A stretch of 64,000 bases of DNA from Enoplosus armatus. Its lineage: Eukaryota; Chordata; Actinopteri; Centrarchiformes; Enoplosidae. Every line of letters begins with the position of its first letter. The stretch's first letter is position 1. The translations under genes and the position numbers were made by a program. The stretch spans positions 1,488,001 through 1,552,000 of the forward strand of contig NC_092203.1 of NCBI RefSeq assembly GCF_043641665.1, given 5' to 3'. Positions 12,569 through 25,174 of this stretch are shown piece after piece. Below the pieces are notes generated by a model. The model had not been told where the DNA came from. It saw only the letters and a program-made list of their open reading frames with translations, and ran no database searches.

Positions 12569-14061
12569 GACTCAGGGACTGGGCCCAGCGCCTCTTGCTT
12601 CCCCTTTTTATTACGAGACGCTTGATCCATCATCCGGCATCAACTCCTGGATGTTACCGCGGGAGCGTGAAAGGGATCTTACATCTGTCTAAGAAGCCTC
12701 ACCTAAAAACGGCCGGGCTCAGCTGGCGCTGGAGTGTCGCCGAAACCCCTCCACCGATCTGTGTTACATTTGCACTGACAGCCCTCCCCCCCCCCCAGGG
12801 GGGAGGGGGCTACAAAGACGGGAAGTATGTGTTGCTTGTTTACTGGTCACAGTTGGATCGCGGCCACGGGGCTACTGACGGGAGAGCCTCAGCTGCCCCG
12901 ACAGCCGAGCACACCAGCCGGGGGTGAACCGATTGGCTAGTCGCTGCCTGATGGAAATATCACCACGCCGTTGCTATGATACTTCTGTGGGGACTTGAAG
13001 TACATATTTGTCTGAAATGCCATGTTAGTCCTCACCACTTTTGGATACTTTAAGGTGGTAATCCATCCAATTTTACAGTCATTTGACATAATTAATCTTT
13101 CTATCATCACTCCCAACAACTCATGTCCTCCGTTATGTATATCCCTCCAGTGCTCCAGTAAGAGAACCCTGGTTCTAGCTATGGACGGTTTCATGGTGTA
13201 GATCTTTTCTACCATTGTGAGTATTATGAGCTCATTTAAACATTGCGATAGAGAATCACGGCTCTGGTGCTTAATAGTGACTGGATGATGATTTTCCGAT
13301 ACTTAATGATTTCTCCTATAGTAAAAAACCACGGTTTCCCTGCTGGGACTTAAACGGTGTCCATGTCTCAGTGAGGTGTCTTTAAACTCGTTTACAGTCG
13401 CCTCATTTTACTTTATATTATTTCTGTCTCACGCTGTTTGGCACCAACACGCCTTGAGGGACTTACAGTGTGTGTGTGTGTGTGTGTGTGTGAACGGTGC
13501 TCGACGCTGGCTTTATAGCAGCCTCATGGTACTTTCATGTATTCTCACCTGCTTTGATACACCGGCCTATTATTACTATCTTATCCCTGTGGGGGTTACA
13601 GTAAACCTGTGCAGGGCTACAGTGAGTTTATGTGATCAAGCATCCTTTGTGCTGTTTCTCCATAACAAGGGATCACCGTAACGTTCCCAGTGGGCCCCGC
13701 CGCGCTGGGGCTTTTCAAAGTCTCCCTTCGTGTTTCTCAAAAGCTGCTGTAGTGGCTTCTGCTATTAACTGGCTGTCGGTCCAGGTCTGAGATTTTGGAA
13801 ACTCATTTCTGTACAACAACAACAAAAAAAAGTAAACAACAACAACAAAACAGGTTGCTCGTAATGATTTCAGGATATGGAAGGGGTGGGGTGGGGGGGG
13901 GTGGGGTGCTCTTTGGTGGAAGAGTTTATTCATTCCAGTTCAACCTTTAATCTCTAAAAAGGGGAGTGAGCTGTCATTACCACGTGTAAAGGGTAAACAA
14001 AATGAGATTCTAAAAAAAAGGGGGGGGGGGGGGGTAGAAGCTGATAGTGTGGGCGAGACAG

Positions 14062-14062
14062 G

Positions 14063-14094
<32 letters not shown>

Positions 14095-14172
14095 TGGGTC
14101 TGAATGTCCCCAGTTGCTAAGGCCGCCCAGTCTCCACATTGAATTGAGTTTACTGGGGGGGGGGGGGGGCAG

Positions 14173-14204
<32 letters not shown>

Positions 14205-14205
14205 T
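14062..14205. repeat. (CG)n(CA)n, poly-G and (GA)n repeats
   Basis: Alternating CGCGCG then (CA)n at about 14064-14094, a G15 run at 14155-14169, and (GA)n at about 14172-14203, just upstream of the CpG-rich region at 14.2-15.3 kb. Confidence 0.85.
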
Positions 14206-14745
14206 GTGTTGCCAATACACCGATCAGGGGTCAGCTTGTGTCGATGACTCGCGCTGATCCAATCGCAGAGACACGCACGCAAACTGACGCACGCGCTAAA
14301 TGCTGAGGAATGTCACGCCCCCCCCCCCCGACACACACACACACACACACACAACACACAACAGCACCACCCTGCCCGGTCGTAGTCACACGGAGTTTCT
14401 TCCTCAACAACACGAGGATGATGAGCAGCGGAGCGGGGGGGGGGGGGTTTAAAACTCTGCGCAGCACTGATCTCCTCCCGTCAGCAGTCGCGTGCGGCTG
14501 CTCTCGTGACAGGCACGTCGGCTGGACTTGTTTGACTAAAAGAAATTGCGCCCAACAACAACAGCAACAACAACAAAAAACCCCGCAAAAAACAAACAAA
14601 AAAAAACGCCAAGCGGGAGACTTAAAGTGTGCGGTGCGCATTCTCTTAACAGCCCCCCCCCCCCCTCCCCAGCCCTCTCTCCAGGGTCTTCTTACCTGAC
14701 AACGTGCCATTCTAGCCGCTTGCCATCCCAGCTGCCTTTAATCCC

Positions 14746-14770
14746 GCCGAGCCGAGCCGAGCCGAGCCGG
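14746..14770 (+). repeat. (GCCGA)5 pentanucleotide repeat
   Basis: Five tandem GCCGA units, the last GCCGG, within the candidate CpG-rich first exon. Confidence 0.95.
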
Positions 14771-14890
14771 GCTGAGCTCCGTCGCGGCTGAACAGGTGAA
14801 ACGCCTGGAGGTGTTTTCCTCCAAATTCCTCCAGAACCGTGCGTAACCGAGCCTCTGCTTATCCAGGTGAACGCGCAATCGCGGCGGATG

Positions 14891-14945
14891 TAGGTGCGTG
14901 TAGGTGCGTGTAGGTGCGTGTGTGTGCGTGTGTGTGCGTGTGTGT
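14891..14945 (+). repeat. Ten-base minisatellite
   Basis: Five and a half units: three TAGGTGCGTG followed by two TGTGTGCGTG and a partial unit. Confidence 0.95.
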
Positions 14946-15173
14946 TAAAGCCGGACCGCGGAGGGCCACAGTGAAGAAGTGTGTGTCAGAGCGCTCCGGC
15001 CGTTTCTCCGCTCGCTGTCAATCACGAATAGTCCCGGTGATGTCCCCGGTGTTTGAGAGCCTCCCGGTGCCGCTTACAGAGCGGCCGAGACTCCTCCTCC
15101 TCCTCCTCCTCCTCCTCTCCTCCTCCGGCGGCGGCGCTCTCACCGTCTGGCTTGGTCCGGTGTATAACGGGCA

Positions 15174-15177
<4 letters not shown>

Positions 15178-15213
<36 letters not shown>
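15178..15213 (+). repeat. (TC)n microsatellite
   Basis: Pure TC repeat of about 36 bases at the edge of the CpG-rich region. Confidence 0.95.
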
Positions 15214-15216
<3 letters not shown>

Positions 15217-17492
15217 AGAATCTCATAAGAGCATCACAGGCTTACAAACTTAGACAAGCCCCTTCAGTGGTGGGGGGTGGGGGGTGGGGGGGGGGGTGAG
15301 AGTGTGAAACTCAGTACTGTACTGTAGTACCACACAGTGATGTACTGGAAGGTGAGTAAACTGCTGGATGGTGCGAGGATGATCCTGCATTCACTCATTC
15401 ATTTTCCTTCAGTAAAAGCTGCAGTGCTGTAGCCAGGCCAACCATCCAAAGCCCCCCCCCCACCCCACCCCCCCAACTAACTAGACAACCCCAACTCCAA
15501 CTAGACAACATTTTAGTTTTTATTGCGCATCTTCCAAAATCAAGTTATTTGCCTCAAACCAATTAGCGCACAGAAACACCTGCACAAGTACCTCAAAACT
15601 GTCCTTAAAGGGTCACCCCAGCTATTTTTGCGTTGCACCTCCACAAAGTTGGGGGACTCACAAGGGTCACATGGAAACATGAATGGTCAAAATCAAAGCA
15701 GCGCAGGCCGAGATATCCCGACTTTTAGACCCTCGAACGCTGGATCCTACAAATCCCACAATGCAACCCAACAGCCTTTGTCATTGGAACCTCCGCGACT
15801 GTTCAGGCCGAGGTGAAACGGCCTTTTTTGAGAGGATCTAACGTCCATATCGTGGCGTATTTTCGAGTGAAGGGTTTCGTCGACTTCAAGGCTCAACCTG
15901 AGATAACCCAAGCGACATCACCACGACATCATCGGGGGGGGGGGGCGTTATACAACCGTTTTCTCAGTCTGACCAGTGCTCCTTCACGACGAGTGAACTT
16001 GGCCGAGTACTTGAGTAAAAGAACGAGTAGCTGTCAACTGTAGCGGGGGAAAAAAGATACAATATTTCCCTCTGGAGTTTGGTGGGGGAAAAGCAGAAAG
16101 TAGCAGAAGATGGCAGGAGATAACCACCAAAACATTTATTCAGCACGACTTCCCAGCTTCTCGGCGACTTGATTAACAGGAATTTTGTCCCCCAGAAGAA
16201 GACAGCGAGAGGCGGTGAAAGCAGAGGATGCGGGCCCGCTCTGCACGGTGAGAAACCAGGAGCCGTTTCATCTCTCACCAAGCGTTAATGCTCCATCAAT
16301 CAGCCTTATGGGCCTCTTCTGGACAGGATTTGATATCAAAAACATTCCAAACGCGGGCCCATCAGCTTGACTGATGATGCATTAACTTTAATGAAAAATT
16401 AAATGATTTCCAGTTCCTCCTTATCCCTTTTGGTTAATGCTTAGGGCGGTTTGTTAGTGATGGATCGCGCTCAAACGTATACGTGACTGCGTTATCTGAA
16501 GTAGTCGTATTTTGTAAATAACCGCCTTCACACCGCAAATGGCTTTAATAATCAGCCGCGGTTAGCTTTAGCTTCTCGCTCTGGGAGAGTGGGCGTGTGC
16601 GTGTTTTTTTTTTTAAAAAGACCACGGTCTCATTTTGAAATCAAGCCATCCATTTGATTGGAAGCGGGGGGGACAAATTGAAGCCCGACCCAACGCAAGC
16701 TGTTATTTTCACGGGCAGGCCAGCCCCCCCCCCCCCTTCGCTAAGTTCCTGATTCATGTGTTCGCTGTCGTCTATTGACTTTTAACCACGTCGCAGTCCC
16801 TCTGCGACGCAGCCCCGCGGCTTCCCGGCGCTCTGAAACATTCATCAAACCCAAACACTTGTAGCCCAGGTAAAATCACACAAAGCGGAGTTTGATTTTG
16901 GAATATCCAAATGAGATGAAACTTAAATGAGGGACAATTATTGAGCGCGAGGGTCGGCGCGAGGGGGGGGGGTGACTCGATCTCTGCTCCACTCCGCTAA
17001 GTGGATTTTTTTCTTCTCATGAATAGAATATCAGCTCATTTCCTGGGTCATCTGCTGCTCGGGTAATTGGCTAAAGGGCCGGGAGCACACTGAGCACATC
17101 CAACCTCCACGTCCAGGGCAACAACAAAAAAAAAGAGAAGAGGAAAGCGCTGTTTGAGTGTCACTTACGAGGCCTTTTTAAGCACATTTTCTTAGCGATG
17201 TCATGTAATTAGCATGATATTATGTGCTGTACTACAGTTACCCCACCTTTGATTACAATATTACCCACTTTTATTTCACATCTCGGGGGGGGGGGGGGGG
17301 TTCTCTTTCGCTGTCAGTTGTTAAGCTTTTGTTTTGTTTTAAGTGAAATTTATTCAGTCTCAATTTCGCTTGGATCAAGTGGATTCGCAGGAAACATCAG
17401 CCTCTCTGTTCACTGTCCACTCTCCAGATACAACTGTGTCAGGGCTGGATTAGTTTACTGCTAATGGTACACGTCCTGCTGCTGCCGCTGCT

Positions 17493-17509
17493 GCTAACCC
17501 TAACCCTAA
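17493..17509 (+). repeat. Short telomere-like repeat
   Basis: CTAACCCTAACCCTAAA gives about two and a half telomeric units. This is common by chance or repair in fish intergenic DNA. Confidence 0.5.
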
Positions 17510-17699
17510 AAGCATTTCACTGGCGAGGCGCGGCGTGGTTTTAATTGCGAAGGAGTCACGGAAAAACCAGTGAAAATCAGTTTTAAATACTGCGAGGAGG
17601 AACGGAGGAACAGCCATTTTTCTCCGCTGGACAATAATTTAAGGACGGGACGTACATTTTTCCCACTTTTCTGATACGTTTGGTGCTATAAAAATGGGG

Positions 17700-17862
17700 C
17701 GAAACGACATGATTGACAGATTGACCGTGGTGCGCTCACGATTGGGTCGGGCGGGCGTATGGGGCGGGACCTCGATAGTTTGGCATCACTTGTGCACAGT
17801 GGGAGGAAGTGGAGGCGCGTCGGCCATCTTTTTATATATACGGGTCTGCGAGTGACATGACG
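17700..17862 (+). repeat. Dispersed repeat family A, tail half with inverted end motif
   Basis: TGATTGACAG, GCTCACGATTGGGTCGGGCG and GGGGCGGGACCTCGATA correspond to 31900-31970. At 17820-17850 GGCCATCTTTTTATATATAC is the reverse complement of the family head (GTATATAAAGATGG). This suggests the complete element has similar inverted termini. Confidence 0.65.
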
Positions 17863-18384
17863 GACCAATGGACGATATGTGAGGAAAGTGGTGCGGCATG
17901 TTTTGCTCACGCCTCATTGCGAGCTGTAATTTTTTTTACCAACGAGAACACAATTTACAGCAATTCACACCTCCGGCATCATACTGGGCTTTGGGGGTTA
18001 AGCAGTTTAACAGCTGCTCTACAGTATAAGGCTTGTGCTGCCAAGTGTGTAGTTAATCATTGTTTTAAATTGCACTGCAAGACTCTTTATAATTAAAACA
18101 GTAAGGCAGTCTCATTTACTTTTTTCATTTGGCAGAATTAACAAGAGGAACTAAAAAAAAAAGAGGAGGGGGGGGGGGGGGGACCATTAGGAAAACATTA
18201 AAGGGAAAAACACCACTTGTATTTCTTTATTAGTTTTTCTTTGGTTTTAATTTAGAAAGATATTACAGTGGAAGGCGGGGGGGGGGGGTTGTTACTGTAC
18301 GCATCACTGTTACTTTTCTTGGTAAACAATGCTCTGATTCCCAAGTGGAAACCTCAAGTCAAGTTGTAGGAATGAGCAGTCCCC

Positions 18385-18480
18385 CTATGGAGCTTTTTAA
18401 GCACCTCTCAGCTCTTTGTTTTGGTTCTCACGGCCCACACCTTCACTGTTTGGGTTCAGCCTCACAGCTCAGAACCAAGA
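18385..18480 (-). repeat. Dispersed repeat family B, short inverted fragment
   Basis: CTCTCAGCTCTTTGTTTTGG and TCTCACGGCCCACACCTTCA match the reverse complement of 20060-20150. Only about 100 bases are recognisable. Confidence 0.5.
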
Positions 18481-19835
18481 GGACATGGGTTTACTGCCAG
18501 GTAGGCCTTCACAAACCAGGAATGTGCAATTCGTGAAGTTGAAAGGACATGCACAGTACAGTACCGTCTCTGGATCTGTATTCGGATAGAAGACTTGGAA
18601 GTGGGCGTGGTGGAGAAGTGTTTCCACATCCTCATACTGCACTTTTCATCTGTCTGTCTCTCTAGTAGAAGAAATATCCGTTTCCATCGCATTATTTGTG
18701 CTCACGAGGGACTCGAGATGAAAATCCACCCAACCACATCCCTACAATTCGGATCCTTCGCTCCCTTCGTCGGAAAAAAAAAAAAGGTCCAGGTCGCAAT
18801 TATGTTTCACTCAAAATGCATTTGGCAAAACGAATGATTATTTCTGGGAGACAGGGTCACAATCATGTTTCGCCTATCAATAAACCGACAACGGGTAAAT
18901 GAATAAATGCCCACTTCGCAAAAACAGTCATGATTTACATGAAATCCCACTGAATGACTCTACCGTTGCAGGCATTGCAGTGAAAACGCAATACATTTGA
19001 GTGAGGCATTATCCAGTCTCAGTCTTATCCAGTGGCGTAATAAACACTATATATTTAACACTGGGAATGAATATGGAATGAATACATTTGCATTCTGCCT
19101 ATTAGACGATTGCTCCTCAGGTGATAAGAGAATGGGTGTTAATGCGTACCCTCCCTGTATCAGAGCGGCCATTATTCACAGACACGGCGATGAAGGCAGG
19201 GGAGACTGAAGCCGCTTGTCTGCAACGGGAATAAAGCGATCCGTCATATAAAACTAGTTCTGTCAGGTGCGGCCTTATCTATTCGACATTAAACTCCGCT
19301 GACAGGATAATGCACTGACTGGCGAGTCAGAAGTCATCGAGGGGAAAAATAAAAAAGTAAACAGCGGAGTTAGAAGGACTCCACGTGTCTGATAAGGGTT
19401 GTGTTGTTGTTGTTGACGGCGATGGCAAGGACAAAAGAAGGTTATGTTCTCGCAAATTCACACCTGGGAGCTGCCCAGTCACTCCAGTTCTGCTGGGCCG
19501 GGTGCTGAGTGTCCGGTGCTTTGGTCAAGGTTACCGAGGACAAAGTGTTTCTCTTTTACTGTTGCTGCCCAGATGTTCCCCGCTGACCTGACAGCAGTCC
19601 AGTAACAAGCGTGCTCGTGAAAAATAGTCTACTTTTGTCAAATGCTGTGCTTCAATACAATTTTACAGTATTTTTTTTTTTTTATTCTCCTCCACTGTAT
19701 TTCTGAGGGAATAACACATTTATCTCATCATAATCATTATTCACATGTTTGTCTTGCAATTTAAAGCTGATAGATTTTTTTTTTTTCTGGCCGCTTGGGG
19801 TCAGCAGAACAAGCAGAAAACACCTTTAAAGTTGT

Positions 19836-20262
19836 TAAGGCAACATTAGCAGTTATGTTATGTTATGTTAATTGGAGACGTGTTTTGTGTCCGCCTGATG
19901 AATGTAAGTCCACTCTCCTTTCAGCTCAGAGAGCAATATCTGACTCTTTAGCCTCTAAATGCTCCCCGCTAGGTTCACCGGCTCGTCGCTAACTGTGTCT
20001 GTCTGCTGTTTGGTGCCGAGCAGGTAGCGCACAGTGGGTTAGCTGAAAACGGCTGCCTGTGTCCGGGGGGCCGTGGTAGGGCACCAAACCAGTGAAGCGG
20101 TGGGCCCGAAAACCAAAACAATGAGCGGAAAGGCACTGAATAGAGCTGAGAGGAATAATTCCCTGTGGGTTCATCACTGCAAATGATCCCATTCACATTA
20201 CACGTAGTTCCGTGATCCATTGTCAACATCAAAAATATTGATTAGTGCAGCTTTAAGTAATT
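19836..20262 (+). repeat. Dispersed repeat family B
   Basis: Landmarks in order are CAACATTAGC, GTCCGCCTGATGAATGTAAG, TCTTTAGCCTCTAAATGCTC, CGTCGCTAACTGTGTCTGTC, ACCAAAACAATGAGCGGAAA and GCAGCTTTAAG at the end. The same order is seen at 61345-61850 and, in part, at 44965-45260; inverted copies are at 27137-27475 and 18385-18480. No coding capacity and no tRNA-like head, so a MITE-like or satellite-like origin is more likely than a tRNA SINE. Confidence 0.75.
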
Positions 20263-20554
20263 TTGAATCAAGGACTTTTGCTGGTAACCGAAGTATTCAG
20301 CTCCTTCACTGAAGTGAGTGAGTTGAGCATTTCTCCCCTTATGCAACCAGCTGCCACTTTATCAGATTTATAGTTACAATTAGAGGTACCTGTTTAAAAA
20401 AAAAAAAAAAAAATGTAGACCATTTTAGCATCCACAACTCTGTTGGATCTGCTGTCACCAGAAACATTCAGGATTTCAGGCTTTGAACTATCTCTTAATG
20501 AAATAGAAGGAGACAGGGGGGGGGGAGAGAGAGAAGAAAAAAAAAAAAAGGGGG

Positions 20555-20600
20555 GAGGTTGAACTTTAATAATCCCCACAGGGACACAGCAGTTCAAAAC
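20555..20600 (-). mobile_element. Possible LINE 3'-end fragment
   Basis: Plus strand GAACTTTAATAATCCCCACA resembles the reverse complement of the LINE tail motif GGGGATCAATAAAGT, next to an A/G-rich simple tract. The match is short and could be chance. Confidence 0.3.
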
Positions 20601-20746
20601 TGGTGGAATTAGTTGTTAAAAAACGGGAGGTGGGATTTCAGCGCCAGATTAGCAAAGTGAAAGGGCTGACGGCACCTCCCCAGAGTGGCTATTATTCATG
20701 CCAGAGAACATAAGGAGCTACTGTACAGGTATGTGTTTTAATGGTA

Positions 20747-20790
20747 TATATACATACACACCTATATATATATATATATATATATGTACA
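20747..20790. repeat. (TA)n-rich tract
   Basis: TATATACATACACACC followed by about 24 bases of TA repeat. Self-complementary. Confidence 0.85.
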
Positions 20791-22238
20791 TAGAGTATAA
20801 GGTATGGAAATGGCACTGATAGAAACCAAACTTCCCCTATTGCTGCTTTCACATTTGACCTCCACTTTGCTGTAACACACTCTCAGAGAGGTTTTGTGTG
20901 TCGCCGCCTTAAATTCCTAGAAATCTGTTCAACACAGCAAAGAAATGAAATCCGAAAATCATTTTACCAACCGCACTGCTACTGTCTTTTCCAGCCCAGG
21001 TCTGGATTCAACTTGAAAAGCTTCTCTGACATGTATCTTAGATAGAGATTCGAAGCGAAAAAGACAAAAGACAGACAGTTCGCAAGTAGCAGACACCTGT
21101 CGTCCCACTGTGATTCAAGCCTCTTCAGTCAGTAAATGGAGGGTGAGGATGAAGACACACGTATGTGCACCTGTTACTGTGAATTTGAGTCGTTCTAGGA
21201 GACCTCCTGCGTTTGTAAAGCATCCGTTTCTCGGTTGGTGGGCTTGCTTTATGCGACGCGTTTGATCGTATTTGACATCGGTAACGTGGAGTGTTATATA
21301 GCCTCGGATATACGAAATAAAATGTGAAACCAACACATCACTGATGGCTTTATTACATCAAGGGTGCAGGGCTCTCATTCGTATTCTCAGTGTGTCACTG
21401 TGTGTCATGTCGCTCCGCAGTGACGCGATTGGCTGCATGACGGGGGGAAGCCGGGAGCCGGGCTGAAAAAAACGTGCCGAGTTTTGTTTAATGTCCTCCA
21501 GGAGACAGGTCAGCCCCCCCCCCCCCAGAAGTGGACAGGATTACTAATAACCGGAGGGCAGCTGGACTGATCTCTGGCGCTGCCTGGAGGCTGTATTCCA
21601 GCTGGGATCTGGGGACTGGAGAGTGTCTGTATTTTTTATTTTTTTTTCTCTCCATCTGCTGTGCCCGCCATGACGGCTGAGCGGCCCTGGAGCGGAAAAA
21701 AAAAGAAGCCCCCCCAAATTGTTCCGGCGGACCCCGCTCGCCGCTGTCTTCGATGAGATTCTCGTGTGTTCAGGGCTATCTTGCCTGGTGGGACGCTCCC
21801 AATGACAAATTCTGATTACCACGTGTCCAGTGACGCTCAGGATCCTCTGTGTTCCTGTGTAGTATTGTTCCTGCCGACCTGAAGTGGTTTTCCCTGACTG
21901 TACTGTAATTATCCCCCAGCAGACCTGGGAATATCATAACTCTGTTCTGGGCTCGCTTGCCTTTGCCAACTTCACGCCTGCCAAACCCGTAAGAGCAAAA
22001 ACAAAATCCTACAACACGGTGCATCATCCCCCAGCAGCTGAGTGAGCCCGCCTACATGACACACAGCCCTCGAGTTGGCGCGTCCTCGGCTAGCAAACAT
22101 ATGCCTTTATTTACAGCGGTCACGAGCGCCGGTAAGTGTAGCCATTAGTCAGCCGGCGCAGGAAATGGCACGGATCTCGCCTGCTCATTGGCTGGGGGAC
22201 CTCGTTAGGGGGTTTTGATTGGTTTGACGATGACCTCC

Positions 22239-22239
22239 C

Positions 22240-22270
<31 letters not shown>

Positions 22271-22945
22271 TGGCGGGGTTGACAGATAGGAACACAGCCG
22301 GACCAGCTGGCTGAAAATCACCGCAATCTGCTTCCTAGTTTAGCTGGCACGGGTACACACACACACACACACACACACACATTCACACACAATGCACACG
22401 TACATTAGCTAAAGACTTAAGTACACTCAGTTATTTACTACACGTCATATGTAAAGAGCGGCAATTAAGCGCTTGAAACGAGACAAAACAGGAAAGACAA
22501 GAAGGAAAATAGAATATCACGCATGAAAAGTATCACCAGGCAACAAAAAAAAAAAAGATGAGTTAATAACATTTAAATCATATAAAGTAAATAAATACAA
22601 ATTCGTTTTGGATTGGCAGGTCCATAAATGACCATGCAATACGGACGAACAGTCACTGGAAAGAGACAGACCGATCTGTGTAATTTGGCTCCGACAGTCC
22701 CTTTCCGTCCCCCGGTGAAGCCACTGATGTGTGTCCCACCCCCCCCACCCCCTCCGCAGAGAAGCAAAAAACCATTTGCAGGTCATTAAAATAATTTATT
22801 ACAATTCTCAATATTCTCTTAATTAAAATTCACTTATCGCAGTTGGGGACTTGAGAGCAGGGCCATTAAGGAGACTGCTCTCTCTCGAGTGTACGTATAG
22901 GAAAAGTGTGCGCATACAGCAAGTGTGTGTTACAACACAAGCACC

Positions 22946-22981
<36 letters not shown>
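22239..22981. repeat. (GT)n and (CA)n microsatellites
   Basis: (GT)n at about 22241-22267, (CA)n at about 22355-22381, and (GT)n at 22949-22980 ending in GCGC. Confidence 0.9.
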
Positions 22982-22984
<3 letters not shown>

Positions 22985-25139
22985 ACTGTATCGGCACCCA
23001 TGTGTGCATGCATACCAAAGTTGGGCTCTTAATCACTGGCTTTCTTGATTAAACCATACTTTGAGGCAATTCATGAAATATTAAAGCGCGCCATCAGGCG
23101 GTGTCTTAACCCTTTAATCACCAGACAGACAAGGTCACCATGCTGCCATCATGAGTGGATATTTCAGTTCGTGAACTCGTAAAAACGAGTTTGAATACAC
23201 ACGTCGGGATTACAAAATCAGCCGACCACCATCAATTTCGTGAGCTGAAATGACGGATTTCATCAGCTGCCGCTCGATAGCATTAGCTAATGAACGGCAA
23301 CGGCGCAGGTTGGTTGGAAACTCTCGTCTCTAGTTGACGTTTTGATGTTTTCAGCCGACTTTTTTGACAACGAGAACCATGTTAAAGAGTAAACACGCTA
23401 CAGTGGCTACATAGATACAATGCTACAAGACTGAGGCTAAAGGGGAGCTATGAGCGGTAGCTCAGTCAGCCCTGGTATTATACTGCAGTATTATAAATAA
23501 AATGAAATGAAAATGTTATTTTCTCTAAGATAACCCTGTTGGATGCGTATAACAGAAAAACACACAAGCAATGCAGTTTCTTTGCAGTTAGCCAAACATG
23601 CTAACTTTTGTAGGGGTTTAGCAAACTTTGCTTGTTTTTTTATTTTTGATAAGCTTCCTTCTATTTAAATCATATTCCTTTAAATCTACCACGCTTGTAG
23701 TGGTGGCGTCGTATTTTTTTTATATTATATTTTATTTTTCACTTTATTTACTTGATTTCTGAGTTCAACGCTTGAATGTGTTTGTTGATTAAAGTGTTTG
23801 ATATGAAAGTTTATTTTGGCTGTGTTTTGGTTGGGATGTGGTCCTATGGGAATATTCATTCACATCAAAACAAATGAAGAGCCTAAGTAAGAAGAGATCA
23901 AAGAATCCATGGGCAAATTATTCCGCCGTGTGTGTGTTTTATTCGTGGTAGTAAGGCTGGTCCAACTTTTGAAAAAATAAAACTTCACCCTCTGATCACA
24001 CAACGCGATCAATACCCGACTTTAAAGCAACGATGTGGGGAATTTGACAATGTCTAACTTTGGTGCCCCCCTGCGGTTCTATCGACAATGTACGCCATAT
24101 CACAGACTTGGCTGCTGTAGAAGTAGAGAGGGTACAAGACTGGGAACTCATTTCCCGGTTTAAAGCTCTTAAATCAAGACATGGCCTGATCGTGGGACTC
24201 CAACAGCCCCACTTCCTGTCTCATACACATAGACATACCTCGAGCTCAGCAGCTAGATGGAATGGCAATGGAATAAACTTGTACGCTGCCTGGGTATGCT
24301 GCTAACTCTAGGATCTTACTTACATGTGGACATATTATATGGACATATTTGCCATTAAGCCTTGCTAATGGAATGGAATGCTAATGGACCATTTCTTTGG
24401 GTCTATGTGAGACTTTGAGCCCGTTTGGTTTGGTTCACTTCATTTAGGCCGCTGTGAAAGCTGTCAGTTGAACTCTGGTATGGGTCGGGTTCTGCGGGTT
24501 CTACAAACCAGAACTAAAAAGACAACAGTGCACCATTTATATCGTTGGACCGAACAAACTTAACCGAACTACCGGAGTGATTTGATTTTGAAAGTAACCT
24601 TGGACCAGCGGTTCCCTACTTTTTTGGCTTGTGACCCTTTAAAATGACGCAAAGGCTCGTTGTGACAAAAGAAAAAAAAGCAATCTTTTTCTTTCAGATC
24701 TTCAGGTTTATGTTGTGACCTCTTAGGTTGGGAGAGGTGGAGCAGTTTTGCCAAGAGGCAGATATTGTATAACTACTGGTAAGAAAAGCTTCAAAAAGAG
24801 CAAACTTAACGAAAAAGAAACCCTGAAAACGGTATCTCAAGTCATCTCTTAAAAACTCAAACCTTCCGTCAATACTCCACGTCTCCCCGCTGAAGCATTT
24901 GTCATCTCTGTCCACTTTTCATCAGCATTATTGTTTCCACTGACACTGACGCTGTGTCACAAGCTTTTCCGCTCATTCTCTGTATAAACAGAGGCTGCGG
25001 CGAACAAAGAGACGCCGCGGGCAAAAGCGCTCAGCTGCAATCTCAATCATAAAAGCCCTAAACGGGGTTTGTGAGATACAACTGCTCAACAGTGGGGGCA
25101 GATACAGGGAGCCGGAATCTGATGCTCTCCTCTTTATCT

Positions 25140-25141
<2 letters not shown>

Positions 25142-25174
<33 letters not shown>

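Larger units (their letters stand above)
1..14050. other. Non-coding region, no gene recognised
   Basis: Apart from the listed repeats I see no exon here that I can support. GC-richer patches with CpGs are at about 3900-4110 and 4600-4950 but show no start/donor pair I trust. The 60-240-residue frames are simple-repeat translations or ordinary chance frames. Confidence 0.6.
14696..15160 (-). other. Candidate CpG-rich first exon / 5' UTR of an unidentified gene
   Basis: The minus strand reaches a consensus donor, TTGTCAG|GTAAGAAG, at 14696/14695. The upstream 400 or so bases are rich in CpG, with a (GCCGA)5 repeat (14746-14770), a GGA/CTC repeat (about 15092-15123) and many CGG/CCG triplets. 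Just before the donor are two short starts: one opens a four-codon frame (ATGGCAAGCGGCTAG), the other reads MARCQ into the donor. This composition is typical of a non-coding first exon or CpG-island promoter. The upstream end is not determinable. No downstream exon was recognised toward position 1. Confidence 0.3.

Noticed and set aside
17493..17509. Telomere-like units as evidence of a chromosome fusion or end
   Set aside because: Only two to three units, with no subtelomeric repeats around; too short to mean more than chance or repair.
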